From: Hyphomonadaceae bacterium | GTDB lineage: Bacteria; Pseudomonadota; Alphaproteobacteria; Caulobacterales; Aquidulcibacteraceae | Length of the DNA: 5,233 nucleotides | Assembly: GCA_003526465.1 (NCBI GenBank) | Contig: DPWD01000063.1 | Span: forward strand, 358 to 5,590 | Direction: 5' to 3' | Notes under the pieces: model-generated | Seen by the model: the letters and a program-made list of their open reading frames with translations, nothing else | What the model was told of the DNA's origin: nothing | Databases searched by the model: none | Translations under genes and position numbers: made by a program | Shown: positions 1-5,233 of the stretch, one piece after another | Numbering within the stretch: the stretch's first letter is position 1 | Layout: every line of letters starts with the position of its first letter

Positions 1-845
1 ACATGAAAGGCGGCGTCGGCAAATCGACGACGACCGTTTCGCTCGCGGAAACATTGGCGCTGCAGCAGCGCCGGCGCGTGTTGATCATCGATCTCGATCC
101 CCAGACCAACGCCTCGATCATGGCGGCGGGTTCGGAAAGATGGAACGCGATGCGCGAGGCCGAACGCACGCTCGATTTCTATTTCGAATCCTACATCGTC
201 CAGCAGCGACCGAAGCCGTTCAAACAATTGATCGAGCACAAGGTCAGCGATCTGAAGGGCAAGCCCGACGTTTCGCTGTGCGCTTCCGCGCCGGAGTTTC
301 GCATCGTCGAGCGCGACATGATCGAGAATTTCGTCAAGCGCGGCTTCCAGATCGACATGATCCAGAAATGGATTTGCGAGCGCTTCGCCAACGGCATCAA
401 GAGCGTGATCAACGATTACGATTACATCCTGATCGATTGCCCGCCAGGCATTTCGCTGTTCGCGGAAGCGGCTTTGATCGCGGCCGATGCTATTCTCGCG
501 CCAAGCATTCCCGACTACGTGTCGCGGCTTGGGCTTATCTCCTTCCGCAAGCGGGCGCTCAGGCTGATCAACGAGCGCCGTGGCGGGCCTTCGCAGCTGA
601 TGGTGCTGGCGACGAAGTACGACGACACTTTCTCGCTGCATCGCTCGGAAGCGCAATTGCTCAAGGACAATCTGGGGGAAGCGATGTTCGACGTGCGCAT
701 TCCCCAGCACGTCGATATCGCCAAGGCCGCGGAATGGTCCGATACGCCGCGCACCTTCGACCAGAAGTACGGCGCGATGGCGACTACCGTCGCTAAACTC
801 GGGGAAGAATTCCTCGCCAAGGTGGAGCGTGCGCCGGCCTTATGA
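1..845 (+). CDS. ParA/MinD-family partitioning-type ATPase, 5' end outside the window
   Basis: This is a P-loop ATPase of the ParA/Soj/MinD class, which dimerises on ATP and binds DNA or membrane to position plasmids, chromosomes or protein complexes. The visible frame opens at base 3. Numbering from there, the deviant Walker A KGGVGKST lies at residues 2-9 (signature Lys2, catalytic Lys7), Walker A' LIIDLDPQTNAS at 27-38, and Walker B YILIDCPP at 141-148 (Asp145). The ATG at base 3 is almost certainly internal: the family has a beta strand of about 8-12 residues before this motif, and the leading bases 'ac' fit the end of an Asn codon, as in N-x-KGGVGKT. About 113 residues separate Walker A' from Walker B, more than in short chromosomal Soj proteins, so this is a divergent ParA-like branch rather than canonical chromosomal ParA. 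No ParB or parS-like site is visible. The TGA stop overlaps the next start by 4 bases. Family assignment is firm; cargo is unknown. Confidence 0.92.
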   Translation, partial: MKGGVGKSTTTVSLAETLALQQRRRVLIIDLDPQTNASIMAAGSERWNAMREAERTLDFYFESYIVQQRPKPFKQLIEHKVSDLKGKPDVSLCASAPEFRIVERDMIENFVKRGFQIDMIQKWICERFANGIKSVINDYDYILIDCPPGISLFAEAALIAADAILAPSIPDYVSRLGLISFRKRALRLINERRGGPSQLMVLATKYDDTFSLHRSEAQLLKDNLGEAMFDVRIPQHVDIAKAAEWSDTPRTFDQKYGAMATTVAKLGEEFLAKVERAPAL

Positions 846-1326
846 GCCTCAACAAAACGCTAGATCGCCTGTTCGACGAAATTCGCCGCGAGGCGAAGCG
901 TAACCCCGAATTCGCCGATCGCCTGGACGCGGTGCTGCGGCTGCACGAGTCGCGCCGCGAGGTGAGCGAGGAAACGCTGGCGGAGATTTTCTCCCCCGCA
1001 AGCGGGGGAGGTGGCGAGCAAAGCGAGCCGGAGGGGGCAAGTGTCCAACCCGCCGCCCCCCTCAGTCGTCGCGCTGCGCGCGCCGCCAGTTCTCCTACAA
1101 AGAAAGCGCCCGCCCTCAACCCAACCGGCCTTTTCAAACGCGAAGGCGAGGAAGCGCTCGGAACCGCGCTCGCGGCCCAAGACCTCGGCGCGCTGCGCGC
1201 GCTCGTCGCCGAGCACAATCTCGACCCCAGCGGGGTAACGCTCGCGCTCACCCGCGACGAACTCGCCCAGCACATCCTCTCCCAAGCCAAGCGCCGCGCG
1301 GAGCGAGACGAGAAGATGTTTGAGTA

Positions 1327-1330
<4 letters not shown>
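842..1330 (+). CDS. Hypothetical protein, SAP/Rho-N-like C-terminal part, coupled to the ParA-like gene
   Basis: The product is 162 aa and I do not recognise it as a named family. The ATG lies in an ATGA overlap with the upstream stop. The only purine-rich stretch (GGTGGAG, 821-827) is 14 bases upstream, so translation is probably coupled to the ParA-like gene. Residues 1-49 are charged and helical (MSLNKTLDRLFDEIRREAKR). Residues 50-86 are a low-complexity Gly/Ser/Ala/Arg/Pro linker encoded by a palindromic repeat. Residues 92-162 read like a compact domain: NPTGLF, then an acidic helix, then a pattern DLxALRxLVxxHxLDPSG...LTRDELAQHIL that resembles the helix-turn-helix of SAP or Rho-N domains, which bind nucleic acids. 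That resemblance is inference by eye. The coupling suggests a partner or adaptor of the ATPase. Coding is supported by the overlap and by the well-formed C-terminal domain. Function is unknown. Confidence 0.8.
991..1098. repeat. Palindromic repeat element lying in frame inside a coding sequence
   Basis: The element begins with a perfect 9-bp inverted repeat, CTCCCCCGC/GCGGGGGAG (991-999 and 1002-1010), separated by AA. It continues through GGTGGCGAGC and GAGGGGGC (1031-1038), the latter complementary to CCCCCTC at 1057-1063, and ends near TCTCCT (about 1091-1096). In my knowledge of alphaproteobacterial genomes, closely similar CTCCCCCGC...GGAGGGGGC and GCCCCCTCAGTCG...CTCC modules are abundant between genes. 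Here the block contributes residues 50-86 of the 162-aa protein without a stop or frame break. It is probably a repeat acquired into the linker between two helical regions. The exact right border is uncertain by about 10 bases. Confidence 0.75.
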
Positions 1331-1423
<93 letters not shown>

Positions 1424-1433
1424 CACCCCATCC

Positions 1434-3431
1434 ATGTTCTCCAAAATCCTGATCGCCAATCGCGGCGAGGTCGCTGTTCGCATTATCCGCACCGCCCGCC
1501 GGCTGGGGATCAAGACGGCCATCGTCTATTCCGAGGCCGACCGCGATAGTCTCGCGGTGGAGATGGCCGATGAGGGCGTGTTCATCGGCCCCTCGCCTGC
1601 TGCGCAATCCTATCTGGTGATCGACAAGATCGTGGCCGCCGCCAAGGAGACCGGGGCGCAGGCGATCCATCCGGGCTTTGGGTTTCTCTCGGAAAAGGCC
1701 GAATTCGCCGATCGCTTGATCAAGGAGAAGATCGTCTTCATCGGCCCCAACCCGCACGCCATCCGCGCCATGGGCGACAAGATCGAGAGCAAGAAAACCG
1801 CCGCCGACTCGGGCGTCTCCTGCGTGCCTGGCTTCATTGGCGAGATCGAGGGCGTCGAGCACGCGATCCAGATATCCGAGGAGATCGGCTATCCGGTGAT
1901 GATCAAGGCGTCCGCCGGGGGCGGGGGCAAGGGCATCCGCGTCGCGTACAACAAAAAAGAAGTGCAGGAAGGGTTTCCCGCCGTGCGCGCCGAAGCCAAG
2001 GGCGCCTTCGGCGACGACCGCGTCTTCATCGAGAAATTCGTCACCGCGCCCAGGCACATCGAAATCCAAGTGATGGGCGACAAGCACGGCAATGTCGTGC
2101 ACCTGTTTGAGCGCGAATGCTCGATCCAGCGCCGCAACCAGAAAGTGATCGAAGAAGCGCCTTCGCCGCTGCTGGATGAGAAAACCCGCATGGCGATGGG
2201 CGCACAGGCGGTGGCGCTGGCGCAAGCGGTCAATTACGACAGCGCCGGCACGGTGGAGTTCGTGGCTTCGGGCGCCGATAAGAGCTTCTATTTCCTGGAG
2301 ATGAACACGCGGCTGCAAGTCGAGCACCCGGTCAGCGAGATGATCACCGGGCTCGATCTGGTCGAGCAGATGATCCGCGTCGCCGCCGGCGAGAAGCTCG
2401 CCTTCAAGCAGAAGGATTTGAAGATCAAGGGCTGGGCCATCGAAAGCCGCATCTACGCGGAGGATCCGTATCGCAACTTCCTGCCCAGTATCGGCCGCCT
2501 ACGCTCCTATCGCGCGCCGCAAGAGGGTAAGGCGGGCGATGTCGCGCTGCGCAACGAGACCGGCGTGCGCGAGGGCGACGAAATCTCGATGTTCTACGAT
2601 CCGATGATCGCGAAGCTCGTCACCCATGCGCCGACACGTCTCGCCGCCATCGATGCGCAAGCCGCGGCGCTAGACAAATTCCTGATCGAGGGCATCGCCG
2701 ACAATATCCCGTTCCTCGGCGCGGTGATGGAGGAGAAGGATTTCCGCAAGGGCGATTTCACCACCGCCTACATCAAGGACAAGTTCCCCGACGGTTTCGC
2801 CGGCGTCGCGCCGACCAAGGCCCAGGAGAAGCTGCTGATCGCGTGCGCGGCGGTGGCGCGTTCGTTCACCGCCCAACGCGCCACGCAGACCAGCGGCCGC
2901 ATCGTCCCGGTCAACGGCGCCCAGCGCGATTGGGTGGTGATCCTCGATAAGGCGCATCATTTGACCAATGTCGATCTCGACAGCATGGGCGCCAACGTGA
3001 CAATCGACGGCAAGAAGCACCGCCTGGATACGGTCACGCGCCCCGGCGCGCGGGTGATCGAAGGCAGCTTCGACGGCGCGCCGTTCGCGGTGAAGATTAG
3101 CACCGCGCCGGAGGGCTACAGGCTGCGCCTGCGCGGGGTGAGCGCGCACGCTCTGGTGACAACCCCGCGCGGCGCCGAACTGGCCAAGAAGATCCCCGAG
3201 AAGGAGAAGGCCGATACCTCTAAGCTGATCGTCTCGCCGATGCCGGGGCTTGTGGTTTCCATCGACGCCAAGGCTGGACAAGAAGTCAAAGCTGGCGAAG
3301 GCGTCGCCGTGGTTGAAGCCATGAAAATGCAAAACATCATCCGCGCCGAACGCGACGGGGTCATCGCGAAGGTGCATGTCGCGGCGGGCGCGAGCGTGGC
3401 GGCGGATGAGGTGATGATTGAGTTGGGCTAG
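1434..3431 (+). CDS. pccA: Propionyl-CoA carboxylase, biotin-containing alpha subunit
   Basis: This subunit carboxylates its own biotin with ATP and bicarbonate; the PccB subunit then transfers CO2 to propionyl-CoA, giving methylmalonyl-CoA (propionate, odd-chain and branched amino-acid breakdown) in the cytosol. The 665-aa chain has the usual family length. The biotin carboxylase N-terminal part starts with MFSKILIANRGEVAVRI. The ATP-grasp has its Gly-rich loop GGGGKG at 162-167, ERECS at 226-230, RRNQK at 233-237, and catalytic-type residues Glu289, Arg293, Glu297 and Arg339. The BT region spans about 455-595. The biotin carrier ends the chain with EAMKM, biotinyl Lys631, 34 residues from the C-terminus. 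DPYRNFLPSIGRL favours PccA over methylcrotonyl-CoA carboxylase. ATG 1434 is chosen because family homology starts there; a GTG at 1380 would only translate repeat sequence. No good Shine-Dalgarno is visible. pccB is absent from the window. Confidence 0.93.
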   Translation: MFSKILIANRGEVAVRIIRTARRLGIKTAIVYSEADRDSLAVEMADEGVFIGPSPAAQSYLVIDKIVAAAKETGAQAIHPGFGFLSEKAEFADRLIKEKIVFIGPNPHAIRAMGDKIESKKTAADSGVSCVPGFIGEIEGVEHAIQISEEIGYPVMIKASAGGGGKGIRVAYNKKEVQEGFPAVRAEAKGAFGDDRVFIEKFVTAPRHIEIQVMGDKHGNVVHLFERECSIQRRNQKVIEEAPSPLLDEKTRMAMGAQAVALAQAVNYDSAGTVEFVASGADKSFYFLEMNTRLQVEHPVSEMITGLDLVEQMIRVAAGEKLAFKQKDLKIKGWAIESRIYAEDPYRNFLPSIGRLRSYRAPQEGKAGDVALRNETGVREGDEISMFYDPMIAKLVTHAPTRLAAIDAQAAALDKFLIEGIADNIPFLGAVMEEKDFRKGDFTTAYIKDKFPDGFAGVAPTKAQEKLLIACAAVARSFTAQRATQTSGRIVPVNGAQRDWVVILDKAHHLTNVDLDSMGANVTIDGKKHRLDTVTRPGARVIEGSFDGAPFAVKISTAPEGYRLRLRGVSAHALVTTPRGAELAKKIPEKEKADTSKLIVSPMPGLVVSIDAKAGQEVKAGEGVAVVEAMKMQNIIRAERDGVIAKVHVAAGASVAADEVMIELG

Positions 3432-3443
3432 GGGCGAAGATCA

Positions 3444-3881
3444 ATGAACCTACGAGATCTTTTGTTTCGCTTTATGGGGCGGATTGGCGCGCGAGATTAT
3501 CTTGCTGGCTTCGGTTTGAACGTGCTTGGTTTTTGGTTTCTGAACACATTCAATTCTATGCAGTTGTGGCTTGTTAAGCAGTATGTGTGGCCAATTCTCT
3601 GGCTCTGCCATCTCGTTTTGGGGTACTCCGTCCTATGTTTGGCAGCAAAGCGCCTTCGCGATATCGGCCTGAGTGTATGGCTGCTGGTCGCTCCGATTTT
3701 TATCGCGTGCGCTTCAATCCTGTTGCCGACCATGTTCAGCGAAATGGTGGATACACAGGCGGGGACAACCTTTTTTCAGTTCGTTTGGATCGGCTCCATG
3801 CTCGCGAGTTGGGCGCTCGTGGCATTCTTCCTCTGGCTTGGCTTGAGTTCGCGCACGAGAGAGGCTTTGTCCGATTCTTGA
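3444..3881 (+). CDS. DUF805-type small integral membrane protein
   Basis: The 145-aa product is hydrophobic, with about four predicted membrane segments (roughly residues 20-36, 46-66, 77-97 and 113-133). Two stretches match the DUF805 pattern: LFRFMGRIGARDYLAG near the N-terminus, where the family has F-x-GRI-x-R-x-x-Y/F, and AAKRLRDIGLSVWLLV at 67-82, where the family has KRLxDxGxSGW. The role of the family is not established. The gene begins 12 bases after the pccA stop with a weak purine-rich RBS (GGGGCGAAG, from 3431), so it is probably co-transcribed with pccA. Its GC content by hand count is about 52% over 3481-3880, visibly lower than its neighbours, and it uses many T-ending codons and TTG/CTT, so it may be a later arrival. 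Family call is moderately strong; function unknown. Confidence 0.8.
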   Translation: MNLRDLLFRFMGRIGARDYLAGFGLNVLGFWFLNTFNSMQLWLVKQYVWPILWLCHLVLGYSVLCLAAKRLRDIGLSVWLLVAPIFIACASILLPTMFSEMVDTQAGTTFFQFVWIGSMLASWALVAFFLWLGLSSRTREALSDS

Positions 3882-3897
3882 GGTCGTCGATGCCGCA

Positions 3898-5064
3898 CTA
3901 CTCCCCCTTGCTCTTCCCCGGCGCCGCATCGCTCAACCGATAAAGGTTTGACAGCAGCGCTTGCAGCCCGCCCGCGCCGTCGCCGGCGTGCAGATCGATG
4001 CGGCCGACCTTCTCGACCAGGCGTTCAAGCGCCTCGAGTTCCTTGAGCCGCAACAGAAGCGGATTGTCCTCCATCAGCCGCGCCGTGTTGAGCAGCGAGC
4101 GCGTGGCGGCGGTTTCTTCCTGGCGGCGGATGAGGTTGGCCTTGGCGACGCGCTCGGCTTCGACCACCTTGTTTAAGAGTTCGCGTATGTCGCCCGGCAG
4201 GATCACGTCCTTGACGCCGATCTCGCCGATCTCGGCCCCAAGGGCCGCGACGCGTTCGGAGACGAACCCGCGCACTTCGGTGTCGATGGAATCCCGCGCG
4301 GCGAGGATTTCATCGAGCGTGCGGGTGGCGACGGCTTCGCGGATGGCGAATTGCACCAATCGATAGATTGTGTTCGCAAGGTCGGCGCTGGCGAGTACGG
4401 CTTTCTCCGGATCGATGACGCGGAAGAAGGCGGTGAGGGTGACGCGGATAGCGACGCGGTCCTTGGTGAGTATTTCCTGCGCGGTGACCTCAAGCGGCGT
4501 CGGGCGCAGATCGACCTTGGCGATGCGCACCGTTCGCGCCACCGCCCAGAAGGCATGCCGGCCCGGACCCAAGCGCTCCTTCACCTCGCCGTCGACGATA
4601 AGCAGCGCGGTCTCGTGCGGTTCGATCAGCGCCGAGGCGATCGCGGGGGTCTTGGCGGCGTCGATCTTGTCGAGATGGCGGCGCTCAACGCGGAGATGGG
4701 TGCTTGTGTCGATGCGCTCTACCGCGACAGCGGTGATCGCCTTCCAGAACGCGCGCGACGTGTTTGGCGAAACAATGTGCTTGGGTTCGCCGTCGAGCGA
4801 GACGATCGCGACTTCGTTGGCGCCGACCTGCACGATCTCGATATCGCGCGCCGATTCGGGCAGTGCGCGCTGGATCAACAAGGCGCGCTCGACCGGCAAT
4901 TCGCCGCGCACCACCTTCATCACTTCGACCGCGAGTTGCCGCCCCGGGTCGAACGCGCTGAACCGGCCAGGCTCAATCAGCTTTTCGATGCGCCCGTTGC
5001 GCGTCAGCAGGCCGCGCTCATCGTCTCTGACGATCTGGTGAAAGTTGAACATGGACCACGGCAT
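3898..5064 (-). CDS. Slipin-like SPFH/Band 7 domain protein
   Basis: The 388-aa product belongs to the stomatin/prohibitin (SPFH, Band 7) superfamily, whose members form oligomeric scaffolds, usually at membranes. The SPFH core covers about residues 148-320, with VTAQEILTKDRVAIRVTLTAFFRV, ANTIYRLVQFAIREAV, and the typical end GVKDVILPGDIRELLNKVVEAERVAKA before a helical stretch rich in Glu, Arg and Ala. Upstream lie three related units with a hydrophobic strand, a G-E/R turn and PG/PN...F: ERGLLTRNGRIEKLIEPGRF (16-35), the segment 83-107 ending SRAFW, and the segment 150-173 ending RHAFW. A similar N-terminal arrangement occurs in other bacterial slipin-family proteins I know. There is no N-terminal transmembrane hairpin, unlike stomatin, so membrane contact would have to be peripheral or through a partner. 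ATG 5064 is favoured over the ATG at 5052 by a well-placed GGGAG. The gene converges on the DUF805 gene, with 16 bases between stops. Confidence 0.88.
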   Translation of the reverse strand: MPWSMFNFHQIVRDDERGLLTRNGRIEKLIEPGRFSAFDPGRQLAVEVMKVVRGELPVERALLIQRALPESARDIEIVQVGANEVAIVSLDGEPKHIVSPNTSRAFWKAITAVAVERIDTSTHLRVERRHLDKIDAAKTPAIASALIEPHETALLIVDGEVKERLGPGRHAFWAVARTVRIAKVDLRPTPLEVTAQEILTKDRVAIRVTLTAFFRVIDPEKAVLASADLANTIYRLVQFAIREAVATRTLDEILAARDSIDTEVRGFVSERVAALGAEIGEIGVKDVILPGDIRELLNKVVEAERVAKANLIRRQEETAATRSLLNTARLMEDNPLLLRLKELEALERLVEKVGRIDLHAGDGAGGLQALLSNLYRLSDAAPGKSKGE

Positions 5065-5070
5065 GGGCGT

Positions 5071-5077
5071 CTCCCTC
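5071..5077 (-). promoter_or_regulatory. Ribosome binding site of the slipin-like gene
   Basis: Read on the minus strand, GAGGGAG ends 6 bases before the ATG at 5064. This is ideal spacing, and it decides the start over the second in-frame ATG (5052), which has no comparable site. Its upstream edge touches the inverted repeat at 5077-5137. Confidence 0.75.
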
Positions 5078-5137
5078 GGGCCCGCCTAGCGCAACGAAGG
5101 CCGCCGGTCACTGTCCCACACCAAGGAGGCGGGCCCG
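5077..5137. repeat. Perfect 11-bp inverted repeat in the slipin leader
   Basis: CGGGCCCGCCT at 5077-5087 is exactly complementary to AGGCGGGCCCG at 5127-5137, with a 39-base spacer. Ten of the eleven pairs are G-C. In a transcript of the slipin-like gene the hairpin would end exactly at the Shine-Dalgarno stretch, sharing base 5077. It may be a leader structure that modulates translation or message stability, or a dyad bound by a protein. There is no T-tract, so a terminator reading is unlikely. Confidence 0.7.
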
Positions 5138-5233
5138 CGCTTGAGCCCGCGCGCTGAGCGCCGCCTTCGGGTTGGACCGCCCATGCACCTAGATGCAAGG
5201 GCGCCGTCTCCGTCGGGCGGACAGCCGCGCACG
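5088..5233. other. Upstream region of the slipin-like gene, no assignable gene
   Basis: This GC-rich stretch runs to the window edge. Visible pieces are an AAGGAGG on the plus strand (5123-5129), an imperfect tandem duplication GCCCGCGCTTGAGC / GCCCGCGCGCTGAGC (5133-5159 region), and a hairpin CGCCCATGCA/TGCAAGGGCG (5178-5187 with 5194-5203, one A-A mismatch, 6-base loop). No convincing promoter boxes were seen for either direction. A plus-strand frame from TTG 5141, with ATG at 5183, stays open to the edge and could be the start of a divergent gene, but it is too short to judge. I could not match the stretch to a known structured RNA family. Confidence 0.4.

Noticed and set aside
4351..5157. 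Plus-strand open frame of 268 codons opposite the slipin-like gene
   Set aside because: It is Arg/Asp/His-rich antisense shadow without domain features; the opposite strand encodes a clear SPFH protein.
5088..5233. Structured RNA such as 6S RNA, RNase P RNA, SRP RNA or a cobalamin riboswitch
   Set aside because: None of the conserved cores I know for these families could be found on either strand; only isolated hairpins and a CACTG-like fragment are present. A covariance-model search would settle it.

Overview
The window looks like a chromosomal segment of a GC-rich alphaproteobacterium; the order cannot be resolved from the sequence alone. The main pointers are a propionyl-CoA carboxylase alpha subunit of the alphaproteobacterial type, a CTCCCCCGC-type palindromic repeat common between genes in that class, and GC-rich codon use everywhere except in one small membrane-protein gene.

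Layout from left to right. Bases 1-845 hold most of a ParA/MinD-type ATPase whose first few residues lie outside the window. Its TGA stop overlaps by 4 bases (ATGA) the start of a 162-residue protein of unknown function. That protein has two helical halves joined by a linker that is almost entirely a translated palindromic repeat, and its C-terminal half resembles a SAP/Rho-N-like nucleic-acid-binding fold (inference). A 103-base gap follows. It is dominated by a (GGCAGTA)6 heptamer array and its inverted partner, which together can fold into a 35-pair hairpin starting in the stop codon of the upstream gene and ending 10 bases before the next start. Then comes pccA (665 aa; biotin carboxylase, BT and biotin carrier domains in one chain), followed after 12 bases by a small four-helix DUF805-type membrane protein with clearly lower GC content. 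On the opposite strand, converging with only 16 bases between stops, is a 388-residue slipin-like SPFH/Band 7 protein with no N-terminal membrane anchor. Its leader (bases 5065-5233) is GC-rich, contains an 11-bp perfect inverted repeat abutting its ribosome binding site, and shows further small hairpins up to the window edge.

Functional links: the ParA-like gene and the 162-aa gene are translationally coupled and probably act together, perhaps in positioning a DNA or protein cargo. PccA needs a PccB beta subunit, which is not in this window. No clear functional link between pccA, the DUF805 gene and the slipin can be read from the sequence. No CRISPR array, tRNA, rRNA, transposase or recognised defence system was found. 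The most unusual content is in the repeats: one translated inside a gene and one forming a very large intergenic palindrome.
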